In this document: piece by piece, positions 8,764-17,199 of the stretch
How positions within the stretch are numbered: the stretch's first letter is position 1
Layout: each line of letters opens with the position of its first letter
Assembly: GCA_000955785.1 (NCBI GenBank)
Contig: JYOD01000052.1
Coordinates: forward strand, 400 to 64,399
Length of the DNA stretch: 64,000 bases
Reading direction: 5' to 3'
DNA from: Burkholderiaceae bacterium 16
GTDB lineage: Bacteria; Pseudomonadota; Gammaproteobacteria; Burkholderiales; Burkholderiaceae
Notes under the pieces: generated by a model
Told to the model about the DNA's origin: nothing
Seen by the model: the letters and a program-made list of their open reading frames with translations, nothing else
The model's database searches: none
Program-made: the position numbers and the translations under genes

Positions 8764-9519
8764 ATGAACATCCCTTCGCTCCAAGCCCACACCAGCCCCG
8801 AAGAGTGGCAACTGCGCGTCGAACTCGCCGCGCTCTACCGCGCGACAGCCCTCTACGGCTGGACAGACCTGGTCTTCACCCACATCAGTGCGCGGGTGCC
8901 CGGTAAGGACCATCACTTCCTGATCAATCCCTACGGGCTGATGTTCGACGAGATCACCGCTTCGTCGCTGATCAAGGTGGATGCGCAATGCAACAAGCTC
9001 CACGAGTCGCCGTTTCCGGTCAACCCCGCCGGGTTCATGATCCACAGTTGCGTCCACGAAGCGCGCCACGAAGTGCAATGCGTGATGCATACGCACACCC
9101 GCGCCGGTGTCGCAGTGAGCGCCCAGCGCGAAGGCCTGCTGCCGATCTCCCAGCAATCCACGCTGTTGTTGCACAGCCTGGGGTACCACGACTATGAAGG
9201 CATTGCCCTGCGCCCCGACGAGCAGCCCAGGCTCCAGGCCGATCTGGGCGACAACAACTACCTCATCCTGCGCAACCACGGCCTGCTGACAGTGGGCGCC
9301 AGCGTGGCGGAGACGTTCCTGGCTATGTACTTCCTCGAGACCTGCTGCCAGATCCAGATCTCGGCACAGGCCGGCGGCGAGCTGATTCGCGTCGACCCGA
9401 ACATTCAGCGCGACGTAAAGGAAGTGATCCGCACGGGTACCTCCGGGGAGGGTGCACAGATCGCCTGGCCCGCAGTGCTGCGCAAGCTGGACCGGATCGA
9501 CCCCAGCTACAGGACCTGA
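8764..9519 (+). CDS. class II aldolase/adducin-family protein
   Basis: A 251-residue protein of the class II aldolase/adducin fold, which uses divalent metal for aldol cleavage or epimerisation of sugar derivatives. Fold landmarks: LYRATALYGWTDLVFTHISA (N-terminal helix and GN-S-like loop), the metal-binding HTHTRAGVAVSA with two histidines, and the third metal ligand in LRNHGLLTVGASVAETFLAM. The start ATG lies 38 bp after the dehydrogenase. Members of this branch are often annotated only generically and some lack aldolase activity. With the neighbouring 2-hydroxyacid dehydrogenase, a role in breaking down a hydroxy or keto acid is likely, but the substrate is not evident. Confidence 0.85.
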   Translation: MNIPSLQAHTSPEEWQLRVELAALYRATALYGWTDLVFTHISARVPGKDHHFLINPYGLMFDEITASSLIKVDAQCNKLHESPFPVNPAGFMIHSCVHEARHEVQCVMHTHTRAGVAVSAQREGLLPISQQSTLLLHSLGYHDYEGIALRPDEQPRLQADLGDNNYLILRNHGLLTVGASVAETFLAMYFLETCCQIQISAQAGGELIRVDPNIQRDVKEVIRTGTSGEGAQIAWPAVLRKLDRIDPSYRT

Positions 9520-9536
9520 GCACTCGGGAGACAACG

Positions 9537-10142
9537 ATGAGCGTGAACCCCACTCAAAGCAGCCGCTTCACGCGGCTGGACCAAAGCACTCGCGAAGACT
9601 GGCAGAGCATCGCCGGCGAGTTCCGTCAGCTCGCGGCCGGCCCGCCCGACCGCATCCTGGCCCACCTGAAGTTGCTCGACGGTGAATTCGGCGGCTTTCC
9701 GGTGGACCGCTACACCCACTCGTTGCAGACCGCCACGCTAGCCTTGCGCAATGGCCTCGACGAGGAAGACGTGGTCTGCGCCCTGCTCCACGACATCGGC
9801 GACACGCTGGGCACTTTCAACCACCCCGACGTGGCCGCGACGCTGCTGCAGCCGTTCGTGAGCGAGGAAAACCACTGGATGGTCAAGCACCACGGCATCT
9901 TCCAGGGGTACTTCTTCTTCCACCACCTCGGCATGGACCGCGACCTGCGCGACCACTTCAAGGCCCACCCTTGCTACGAGCGCACCGCGGAGTTCTGCGC
10001 CCTGTATGACAACCCCGCGTTCGACCCACACGGCGAAACGCTGCCGATCAGCGAGTTCGAGTCAATGGTGTGCCAAGTGTTCGCCCGGCCGCGCAACGGT
10101 GTCTACAAGGCAGCAATGGACACGAACCAGGCCGCCCGATAA
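9537..10142 (+). CDS. HD-domain protein, possibly a PhnZ/MIOX-like diiron oxygenase
   Basis: A 201-residue HD-fold protein. Candidate metal ligands are His61 (RYTHSLQTA), His85-Asp86 (CALLHDIGD), His118/His119 (VKHHGIFQGY) and Asp158 (CALYDNPAF). The layout (first His, then HD 24 residues later, a His-His with G-x-x-x, and a distal Asp in a Y-D-N-P segment) resembles HD-domain mixed-valent diiron oxygenases of the PhnZ/myo-inositol oxygenase type more than classical phosphohydrolases, whose distal Asp context differs. The gene begins 17 bp after the aldolase behind GGGAGACAACG. If the oxygenase reading is right, the operon carries an oxygen-dependent C-C or C-P cleavage step. A plain phosphohydrolase remains possible. 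Confidence 0.7.
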   Translation: MSVNPTQSSRFTRLDQSTREDWQSIAGEFRQLAAGPPDRILAHLKLLDGEFGGFPVDRYTHSLQTATLALRNGLDEEDVVCALLHDIGDTLGTFNHPDVAATLLQPFVSEENHWMVKHHGIFQGYFFFHHLGMDRDLRDHFKAHPCYERTAEFCALYDNPAFDPHGETLPISEFESMVCQVFARPRNGVYKAAMDTNQAAR

Positions 10143-10180
10143 CGCAGGCCCGGCTACATAACGATACCCAGGAGACACTC

Positions 10181-11083
10181 ATGCAAGATAGCGCGTTGTC
10201 CACGATCGCACTCCCGGTGGCCTTGGCCATCATCATGCTGGGCTTGGGCCTGCACCTGCGCCTTGAAGATTTCAAGCGCATCCTCGTCCAGCCCAAGGCC
10301 ATCACCATGGGGCTGCTGGCGCAGGCGCTGCTGCTGCCTGCACTGTGCTTCTTCATCTGCAAGGCCTTCGGACTTTCGGCCGAGCTGTCGGTGGGCCTGA
10401 TGCTGCTGGCCGCATCGCCAGGCGGCACCACGGCCAACCTGTTCTCGCATCTGTTCAAGGGCGACGTTGCGCTGAACATCTCGCTAACGGCCATCAACAG
10501 CGTGCTGGCTATCGTGACGATCCCGACCATCGTCAACTTCGCACTCAGCCAGTTCATGGAAGGTCAGGCCTACATCCCGCTGCAGTTCCAGAAGACGATA
10601 GAAGTCATCGTGATGGTACTCGCCCCGGTGACCATCGGCATGTTCATCCATGCGAAGCTGCCGGGCTTCTCGAAAATGATGGACAAGCCGGTCAAGATCG
10701 CATCGTCGCTGATCCTGGTGCTGCTGATCGTGTCGATCGTGGTGAAGGAATGGGTTGTGATCTCCACCAACTTCCGGATCGTGGGCGCGGCGTGCCTGGT
10801 CTTCAACCTGGCGAGCCTGCTGGTTGGCTACCTTATCGGCAAGACTGTCCGCCTGACCGAAGGGCAGAACCGCGCCATCGCGTTCGAGATCGGCGTCCAC
10901 AACGGCGCGCTCGCAATCTACCTGGCGCTGGTCGTGCTCAAGAACGGCACGATGTCGCTGCCGGCTGCGGTCTACAGCCTGTTGATGTATTTCACCGCGG
11001 CGGCGTTCGGCTGGTGGGTGGTGCGCAAGGGCGCCGGTAGCGCTGTGGTCGCGAAGGGCGCGCTTCCGGCAAGTCGGCAGTGA
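10181..11083 (+). CDS. bile acid:sodium symporter (BASS) family transporter
   Basis: A 300-residue integral inner-membrane protein with nine to ten hydrophobic segments. Family signatures are LLAASPGGTTANLFSHLFKG (the crossover-region motif of BASS/SBF proteins) and AFEIGVHNGALAIYLALVVL in the second half, which together form the Na+ and substrate site. Bacterial BASS members carry organic anions such as pantoate, pyruvate or other keto acids. It starts after AGGAGACACTC, 38 bp after the HD gene, and closes the operon. It most likely imports the acidic substrate of the upstream enzymes; the identity of that substrate is open. Confidence 0.88.
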   Translation: MQDSALSTIALPVALAIIMLGLGLHLRLEDFKRILVQPKAITMGLLAQALLLPALCFFICKAFGLSAELSVGLMLLAASPGGTTANLFSHLFKGDVALNISLTAINSVLAIVTIPTIVNFALSQFMEGQAYIPLQFQKTIEVIVMVLAPVTIGMFIHAKLPGFSKMMDKPVKIASSLILVLLIVSIVVKEWVVISTNFRIVGAACLVFNLASLLVGYLIGKTVRLTEGQNRAIAFEIGVHNGALAIYLALVVLKNGTMSLPAAVYSLLMYFTAAAFGWWVVRKGAGSAVVAKGALPASRQ

Positions 11084-11212
11084 TGATCGCGCGGCTGTCG
11101 GCAAACGACAAGATTCTGACGTGATGTGACAAAGGACAGGAGACTGAAAGCAACATGAAGCAAAGACTGTGGCTCGCCAGCTATCAAAGCACGGGCGGAC
11201 GCCAGTGGCCGA

Positions 11213-11369
11213 ACCCCGGAGGCAGAGATCGATCTTGCGCTGGCGTCTCAGTCGGTGAAGAAGCTCGTCGATATGGAAGGAATCGCCGCCCTCGCTGCGT
11301 TTCTCTGCCGGTGACCTGGGCTCTGCCATCTCGGGACAGGCGATCGCGATCGACTGCGATGCCAAAATT
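11213..11369 (+). pseudogene. 3' relic of a short-chain dehydrogenase/reductase gene
   Basis: One frame reads AEIDLALASQSVKKLVDMEG then IAALAAFLC before TGA at about 11311. A shifted frame then continues AGDLGSAISGQAIAIDCDAK. Put together this is the C-terminal helix and the (S/T)GQ-x-(I/L)-x-(I/V)-D-x-D signature of an SDR oxidoreductase. The Rossmann motif and the YxxxK catalytic part are absent upstream, so only about 50 codons remain, with a frameshift. It sits directly ahead of the BKACE gene and may once have supplied that enzyme's beta-keto acid substrate. Confidence 0.65.
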
Positions 11370-11472
11370 CCGACCCTCCCTTTGCGTCATTCCGGGGCGT
11401 ATTTGTTGCGATTGAGCCTGCCCTCGTAGAGAGCGGCGGCTATTTATACATTCTTAGAAAGAGACATCAATC

Positions 11473-12402
11473 ATGCGTAAAGTCATTATCAGTTGCGCCG
11501 TGACTGGCTCGGTTCACACACCGTCCATGTCCCCGCATCTTCCGGTGACCCCGGCTGAAATTGCCCAGCAGGCCATCGACGCGGCCAAGGCTGGCGCGGC
11601 AATTCTCCACCTCCATGCACGCAATCCCGTCGACGGCCGTCCTGCCTTCGAGCCGGAGGTTTATCGTCAGTTTCTTGCTCCGATACACGCGTCGACCGAC
11701 GCGGTGATCAACATCACCTCGGGGGGCACGTTCTCGATGACCCTGGACCAGCGGCTTGCTGGTGCGTTGGATATCTCGGCGGAGATGGCGTCGTGCAACA
11801 TGGGGACGATGAACTTCGCCATTTATCCAGTCCTGGAGAAAATGAAGGAATTCAAGTACGAGTGGGAGCGGGACTTCATCGAGGGAACCCGGCGGAGCAT
11901 TTTCCGCAACACGTTCGCCGATATCGAGGAAGTGCTTGACCGGCTCGGCAACGCTCACCAAACGCGCTTCGAGTTTGAGTGCTATGACGTCAGCCACCTC
12001 TACAACCTGAAGCACTTTGTGGATCGTGGCCTCGTGACCGGCCCGCTGTTCCTGCAGTTTGTCCTGGGTGTGCTCGGGGGCATCGGGGCCGACACCGAGA
12101 ATCTGGTGCACATGAAGCGCATCGCCGACAAGCTGTTCGGCGATGGCTACCAGTGGTCGGTCCTGGGTGCTGGTCGCCATCAGACGCCGTTGGTCACGCA
12201 AGCGGCCTTGATGGGGGGGAACGTTCGGGTGGGGCTCGAAGACTCGCTGACTGTCGGTGCTGGGCAGCTTGCAAAGTCGAACGCGGAACAGGTCTCGAGA
12301 ATTCGCGACGTGCTGGAGAGGCTTGGCTTCGAGATCGCGAACCCGGCCGAGGCGAGGCAGATGCTTGGCCTTAAAGGCAAGGACAAAGTACTGCTCGGTT
12401 GA
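11473..12402 (+). CDS. beta-keto acid cleavage enzyme (BKACE family)
   Basis: A 309-residue TIM-barrel enzyme of the BKACE (formerly DUF849) family. It condenses a beta-keto acid with acetyl-CoA to give acetoacetate and a new acyl-CoA. The zinc-binding HLHAR motif is at residues 46-50 (His46, His48), following the family start MRKVIISCAVTGS. Further conserved parts are INITSGG, EMASCNMGTMNF, FLQFVLGVLGGIGAD and the C-terminal QAALMGGNVRVGLEDSL. The start has GAAAGAGACATCA upstream. It follows an SDR relic and is near a Rieske-type reductase, a neighbourhood reminiscent of carnitine or betaine catabolism, but the substrate (dehydrocarnitine, 3-keto-5-aminohexanoate or another) cannot be fixed from the sequence. 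Confidence 0.88.
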   Translation: MRKVIISCAVTGSVHTPSMSPHLPVTPAEIAQQAIDAAKAGAAILHLHARNPVDGRPAFEPEVYRQFLAPIHASTDAVINITSGGTFSMTLDQRLAGALDISAEMASCNMGTMNFAIYPVLEKMKEFKYEWERDFIEGTRRSIFRNTFADIEEVLDRLGNAHQTRFEFECYDVSHLYNLKHFVDRGLVTGPLFLQFVLGVLGGIGADTENLVHMKRIADKLFGDGYQWSVLGAGRHQTPLVTQAALMGGNVRVGLEDSLTVGAGQLAKSNAEQVSRIRDVLERLGFEIANPAEARQMLGLKGKDKVLLG

Positions 12403-12746
12403 GGTAGTGGGCGATCACGGCTTGAGCACGGACTACGACAGACCTGCCTGGCTCCCTGCGCCCGAAGACGGGCGGCGATGGAATGGCGCCGCCTCGTCAT
12501 GGATGAACAGATCGCTATCAGGCAAGCGTATGTTCGGGGCGCTCGCTCGTGGCGAATGGCGGCTTTCTCGGACCGGACACTCACTGAGACTCGCGAATGT
12601 CGTCGCCTCCCTCGGGCCGAACGGCGGCAATTCGGCCAACCCTGCCCGTGAGCCAAGTGGCACCGGCCAGCACGACGCGTCGGCGCTGCGCGGCCTGGAC
12701 CGGCGGAGCCGAGAATCGGTCGGCCGCACCTAGCTTCCGCCCGTGC
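12403..12746. other. 344-bp gap without a recognisable gene
   Basis: Between the BKACE gene and the convergent reductase. Open frames of up to 98 codons exist on the minus strand, but none resembles a known family or has a convincing start. No terminator with a T-run was found. Confidence 0.55.
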
Positions 12747-13691
12747 TCACACATCCAGAACGAGTTCCGCACACTTCGCGCGTGAAACGCAGATCAGGAT
12801 CGACTTGTTCGCAACTCGCTCCTCCTCGCTCAACACGTAGTCTCGATGATCGGGTGTCCCGGATGCCAGCGGGACTTCGCAGCTTCGGCACAGTCCCTCG
12901 CGACACGCCGAGGGCAGGCATACGCCGTTTGCCTCGAGCACCTCAAGAATGCTGGCGTTCGGAGGTACTGAAAGGCGCCCGCCATGCCGGAGCAAACGCA
13001 CCTGGAACGCATCGGCTTCACCGTTGACTCGATTGTCTGCACCGAACCGCTCAAGATGTAAGGCGAGCCGATCGATGCCGCTCGTGTTCGCGTGGCCGCA
13101 CACCGCATCCATCATGGCGCCAGGCCCACAGGTGTAGACGTGCCAGCCCGGCGGCATCTGCCTCAATACTCTCTCCAGATCGGCGCGGCCGTTCTGCTCA
13201 TCATCGGCATGCAATTCGATTTGATCCGGAAATGGCGCGAGCTGCTCGAGGTATGTGGCATGGCGCCGCGAGCGCACACAGTACAGCAGGCGCCACGTGA
13301 GGCCGTGCTCGATGCACCGCCGGATCATGCTCAGGATCGGCGTGATGCCGATGCCTCCGGCCACGAAGAGGTGGCCTGCAGCCGCGTCGTCCAGTCCGAA
13401 CAGTGATCGCGGCGGGCCAACTTGCAGGCAATCACCGAGCCGCAACTGCTCGTGAGCGAAGCGAGAGGCGCCGCGCGATTCAGCGGCCAATCCGACGCCC
13501 AGCCAGTACCGTGTGCTGTCGGACGCCGGGCTGGCAATCGAATACTGGCGCGTCAGGCCGTTTGGAAAGGTGATATCGATGTGTGCGCCGGGTTCAAAAG
13601 GCGGCAGGCTTGCGCACAAACGATCCCGAAGCTCGATCCCGAGCACGCCTTCGGCCTCCAGCCGCAGTCCCGTCACGATAAGTCCCATCAT
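12747..13691 (-). CDS. phthalate/vanillate dioxygenase reductase-type flavin and 2Fe-2S oxidoreductase
   Basis: A 314-residue class IA-type reductase that moves electrons from NAD(P)H through FMN to a plant-type 2Fe-2S centre and on to a Rieske oxygenase. Domain order: FMN-binding barrel (residues 1-100, with RQYSIASPASD), NAD-binding domain (100-220, HLFVAGGIGITPILSMIRR and VYTCGPGAMMDAV), and C-terminal ferredoxin (230-314) with cluster ligands in SACREGLCRSCEVP plus a fourth Cys in SILICVSRA. All four Cys are present, so the protein looks functional. The gene overlaps by four bases the remains of an oxygenase gene upstream on the same strand, its natural partner. With that partner truncated, it is now either an orphan or serves another oxygenase. 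Confidence 0.88.
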   Translation of the reverse strand: MMGLIVTGLRLEAEGVLGIELRDRLCASLPPFEPGAHIDITFPNGLTRQYSIASPASDSTRYWLGVGLAAESRGASRFAHEQLRLGDCLQVGPPRSLFGLDDAAAGHLFVAGGIGITPILSMIRRCIEHGLTWRLLYCVRSRRHATYLEQLAPFPDQIELHADDEQNGRADLERVLRQMPPGWHVYTCGPGAMMDAVCGHANTSGIDRLALHLERFGADNRVNGEADAFQVRLLRHGGRLSVPPNASILEVLEANGVCLPSACREGLCRSCEVPLASGTPDHRDYVLSEEERVANKSILICVSRAKCAELVLDV

Positions 13692-14278
13692 GCCACCTTG
13701 CTTGCGGATTCCCGGGCTCGCGCAGATTCCTCGGCGAGCCTGCGTTCGACAACCCAGCGGAATTGGGACAAGGCCGCATCAATCGAAAACAGAATCATCT
13801 TGAAGTCCGGCGCCAGTGCCAGCGACCGTTTCTGCGCCAAAATGATGTCGCGATCCTCGTCGAACGCCGTGACCACACTCTGGTGAATCGATCGTGTCAC
13901 TTCGGAGTCGTCAACCGCGAAGTTGTGTGGATGTGCGAAGAAGTAATGCGTGGAAGTCTCCGTTTCCGGGGTCAGCGCTTGGCAGCCGCGGAACTCGGCG
14001 GCATCGATGCGCCTGCCCTCTGGCGCACCGGTACCGGTAGGCGCCATGCCCGAATCCATCAGAAGGATGGCCGAGGTCGTTTTCCTGACAGTTAGAGTCA
14101 GGCTGTCCCGGATTGCGGAAGGCTGAAGCGACTGAAATGGAGACCCAAATGGTGGCGGACGTTTCGGATGGCCCAGGCACGATCCATCGCTGCCGCTCTC
14201 GGCCGACTCCACCACCAACTGACCATGTGCGACTGTCGGTATCTGGCTGGCAGGGTAATGCGCTAGGTTGATGACCAA
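13688..14278 (-). pseudogene. 5'-truncated Rieske oxygenase alpha subunit (VanA-like)
   Basis: The frame carries the C-terminal catalytic part of a vanillate O-demethylase-type oxygenase: AILLMDSGMAPTGTGAPEG, then CQALTPETETSTHYFFAHPH, then a helical tail with SIHQSVVTAFDEDRDIILAQ. Weak similarity extends upstream to NLAHYP (near 14278), where the mononuclear-iron NL-D-H motif should be. The aspartate of that motif is replaced, and the whole N-terminal Rieske domain with its CxH...CxxH cluster site is missing. A sequence of unrelated character precedes it, up to the divergent phosphotransferase. The stump is followed, with a four-base overlap, by the intact reductase. Confidence 0.75.
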
Positions 14279-14352
14279 GCATCGAAACGTTTCATTTCTC
14301 ATGGCCGGCATGTGCCTATACAGTGCCTCTACTCGAAATTGAGAGAGAAGAC

Positions 14353-15387
14353 ATGAGCAGTAACATTTCAATTGTCGATGCTGGCGCTCTCGCCAACTGG
14401 ATGCGCGACCATGTGGAAGGCTTTGCCGGCAGTCTCACCGTTGAGCGATTTCAAGGCGGCCAGTCCAATCCTACCTACAAGCTGATCACTCCCGAGCGCA
14501 TGTATGTGATGCGCACGAAGCCGGCCCCGATAGCGAAGTTGCTGCCCTCGGCGCACGCCATCGAGCGCGAGTACCGGGTGATGGCGGCGCTTGCCAACTC
14601 CGATGTACCAGTTGCGCGCGTGTACGGGGTGTGTGAAGACGAGTCGATCATCGGCCGCGCTTTCTACGTCATGGAGTACGTTGAAGGGCGGGTGTTGTGG
14701 GACCCGTCGCTGCCTGGCATGAGCCTGGCACAGCGCGAAGCGATCTATGACGAGATGAATCGCGTGCTGGCCGCGATGCACTGCGTGGATATCCGTGCAT
14801 GTGGACTGGCCGACTACGGCAAGCCGGGAAATTACTTTTCCCGCCAGATCGCCCGCTGGAGCAAGCAATACCGCTCGTCGGAGACTGTTTCGATCCCCGC
14901 CATGGACGCACTGATTGAGTGGCTGCCCGCCAATATCCCGGACGAAGACGATGAGCAGGTCTGCATCACGCATGGAGACTACCGGCTGGACAATCTCATG
15001 TTCCATCCCACTGAGCCGCGCGTGGTGGCCGTGCTGGACTGGGAGTTGTCGACACTGGGCCATCCGATGGCGGACCTCGGCTATCAGTGCATGGGCTGGC
15101 ATATCGACCCGGCGGTGTTTCGCGGCATTGGCGGACTCGATCTGCCGGCCCTTGGCATTCCCGACGAGGCTGAATACCGGCGCCGCTATGCCGCTCGCAC
15201 CGGGCGCGTCGATGACGGCAACTGGAACTTCTACCTGGCCTTCAGCCTGTTCCGTATCGCGGCGATCATGCAGGGGATCGTGAAGCGCGCCGCGGATGGC
15301 ACGGCGGCCTCGCCGCAGGCGATGGATGCGGGCAGACAGGCTGGGACGATGGCAGCGATAGGGTGGAAGTTCGCGCTGCACCGCTAA
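14353..15387 (+). CDS. APH-fold phosphotransferase (acyl-CoA dehydrogenase-associated type)
   Basis: A 344-residue kinase-like protein. It shows the N-lobe glycine-rich QGGQSNPTYKL, the Lys region YVMRTKPAP, the hinge FYVMEYVEGRVL, the catalytic loop CITHGDYRLDNLMFHP (His-x-Asp...Asn, Brenner motif) and the metal-binding VLDWELSTLGHPMADLGY. This branch resembles the ACAD10/11 N-terminal kinase that phosphorylates 4-hydroxyacyl-CoA in lipid catabolism. The start at 14353 follows GAGAGAGAAGAC. No acyl-CoA dehydrogenase is next to it here, which is unusual for the group. Substrate unknown; aminoglycoside resistance is unlikely given the family branch. Confidence 0.85.
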   Translation: MSSNISIVDAGALANWMRDHVEGFAGSLTVERFQGGQSNPTYKLITPERMYVMRTKPAPIAKLLPSAHAIEREYRVMAALANSDVPVARVYGVCEDESIIGRAFYVMEYVEGRVLWDPSLPGMSLAQREAIYDEMNRVLAAMHCVDIRACGLADYGKPGNYFSRQIARWSKQYRSSETVSIPAMDALIEWLPANIPDEDDEQVCITHGDYRLDNLMFHPTEPRVVAVLDWELSTLGHPMADLGYQCMGWHIDPAVFRGIGGLDLPALGIPDEAEYRRRYAARTGRVDDGNWNFYLAFSLFRIAAIMQGIVKRAADGTAASPQAMDAGRQAGTMAAIGWKFALHR

Positions 15388-15599
15388 GGCTTTTCGGCGC
15401 GGCATATCTACACCGAAGGTGAATGGCGCTTCTTGGCCCGACAACGGCTGTAGCTTGGCATTTGGTGAAGGGCGGTAAATCGGCCCGAACAGCCGTTCCG
15501 GCCCAACACGATGGACGTCCCAAATGGGGTCGGAAAGAGCCGACCGAGGAGCGAGCGACGGGCAACAGCTCGCCACCAGGCTGTCAGGGTGCAGCCTGG

Positions 15600-15941
15600 T
15601 CAACGCTGGTCTGCGTCGAAGGCTTTTTTCCAGATATCGTGGTCGGGCGGGTAGATTGTGTCGAAGAGCTGGCGCAGCATATCGATCTCCTGCACGATCT
15701 CGAACGAAAAGCCCTGGCGGCCGCCACGGTCGTCGAACTGCAGGCTATTCAAGTAGCGTCGGCAGCCGATCGGATCGAACCACTTGGTGGCAATGGTATT
15801 GATGATACGTGGAAACCTCCGCCCGAGCTCGACTGGCCGAGCATGGTCGGGTAGCTCCGCCATCCAGCGGACGGCCTGGCGGCGAAGCGCGAGTTCATCG
15901 TCGACGGGGTTTTTGCGTTGGAACGCTGGATCGTGAGTCAC
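15600..15941 (-). CDS. conserved hypothetical protein, GTG start
   Basis: A 113-residue protein beginning MTHDPAFQRKNPVDDELALR from GTG at 15941, which lies behind CCGGAGAATCTCGC. The frame stays open another 65 codons upstream, but that part has no ribosome-binding site. It contains an arginine-rich central helix (PVELGRRFPRIINTIATKWF) and an aromatic, acidic C terminus (FDTIYPPDHDIWKKAFD). No membrane segment or signal is seen. I recall similar proteins in Burkholderiales but no assigned function. It is convergent with nothing on its 3' side and lies downstream of a LysR gene on the same strand, separated by about 200 bp. Confidence 0.65.
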   Translation of the reverse strand: MTHDPAFQRKNPVDDELALRRQAVRWMAELPDHARPVELGRRFPRIINTIATKWFDPIGCRRYLNSLQFDDRGGRQGFSFEIVQEIDMLRQLFDTIYPPDHDIWKKAFDADQR

Positions 15942-16146
15942 GCGAGATTCTCCGGATGCAGCCAGCAGGATAGCCGATTGTAGTGCACTGAAGCCGTGAT
16001 AAGCCAATCCGGAACGACCATTGATTCCGGACGTTCGCCAGCCCCCGTAAAGTAGCCGCTGGCCGTTCACGGCGCCTGCCGTGCTGGCCATTGCATAGTA
16101 CCTTCCCTTGGTAGTTGGGGTCTTTTGGAAAACCAAGGGTCCAAAA

Positions 16147-17040
16147 TCAGTCTATTGAATGTCTTAGGGCCTCGAAGCTACGGCGCACACAGTCTGTTAG
16201 CCGATTAGCCAGGAATCCCACAGGAAAATGGTCCGATGTCACGGCGTAGCTATTGAACGGAACCTCTTCAGAAAAAGGGATCTCGGTAACATATTGTATT
16301 CGAAGCGCTCGGGAATCTATCGGACTTACGATAGACGAGCCTAGGCCCTTGCTAACCATCGTGCAAATTGTCGAGGCGTATGGCGTCTCGATAGAAAGAT
16401 GCCTGAGGTCATTGGGGAAATGACGATCTATCTGGTTTCGGTTGGGGCTACCCATGGGCAGTGATATGAAGTGTTCATTTTCAAAATCGCTTGGATACAC
16501 GACATCATGCGTGGCCAGCCTATGCGAACTATTGACGATTGCCACACCGCGAGCGGTATTGATCAGTTCAAAATCCAGGCTCGGCAAATCCGTGATAATC
16601 GAGCAGAATCCAACATCACAAAAACCAGTCGCCGTCCATTTTGCGACGACATCGGAGCGCCCCAGATTAACCACAATCGGTATGTCCGGAAACATACCCC
16701 TGAAAATCTGAAGAGCGTCCGGCAACACGCAGTGCGCAATCGAGCCTACCGCGCCCACACGGAGCAAGCCGGTCCCTCGGCGGCGAATCGAATCCGCACT
16801 TTCTCCCAGAGACTCCAGGCTGAGAAATGCGCGCTCCACATCGGCATAAAACGCCTCCGCTTCCGCCGTCGGGATCAGCCGCGTCCCGATTCGTTGGAAT
16901 AGTGTGAACCCAACCGTCTGCTCCAGGAGCGAGATCCATCTACTGACATTCGGCTGAGAGGTGTGGAGTAGTCCGGCCGCCGTGGTCATCGAGCGCGTCT
17001 TCATCACAGCCCTGAACGCCTCGACTTGCTTGAAGTTCAT
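16147..17040 (-). CDS. LysR-family transcriptional regulator
   Basis: A 297-residue LTTR. The N-terminal winged HTH reads FKQVEAFRAVMKTRSMTTAA then LLHTSQPNVSRWISLLEQ (residues 3-60), followed by the linker helix and a periplasmic-binding-protein-like effector domain (90-295) starting GLLRVGAVGSIAHCVLPDAL. G+C is visibly lower than in neighbouring genes. It is divergent from the argininosuccinate lyase-like gene with a 159-bp shared intergenic region, so by the usual LTTR logic it likely regulates that lyase and the following Bug gene. The effector is probably the lyase substrate or product. Confidence 0.88.
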   Translation of the reverse strand: MNFKQVEAFRAVMKTRSMTTAAGLLHTSQPNVSRWISLLEQTVGFTLFQRIGTRLIPTAEAEAFYADVERAFLSLESLGESADSIRRRGTGLLRVGAVGSIAHCVLPDALQIFRGMFPDIPIVVNLGRSDVVAKWTATGFCDVGFCSIITDLPSLDFELINTARGVAIVNSSHRLATHDVVYPSDFENEHFISLPMGSPNRNQIDRHFPNDLRHLSIETPYASTICTMVSKGLGSSIVSPIDSRALRIQYVTEIPFSEEVPFNSYAVTSDHFPVGFLANRLTDCVRRSFEALRHSID

Positions 17041-17199
17041 ATGAGGTCCTCAAAAGCGCACATTTTGGCCGACCCGCTCCGGCCTTGCGCACCGGATCTT
17101 ATCATATCAATTTTGTATGAATAGCAGCGAAATGCTGATTTGACGCATAGTCTGCTTCATTCCAAACTGGTCGTATCCTTCTAACAGAGTGCTGCCATC

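Noticed and set aside
12433..12729. 98-codon minus-strand frame upstream of the BKACE stop
   Set aside because: Random-looking product and no start signal.
14353..15387. Aminoglycoside resistance phosphotransferase
   Set aside because: Motifs fit the acyl-CoA dehydrogenase-associated APH branch; nothing else suggests resistance.
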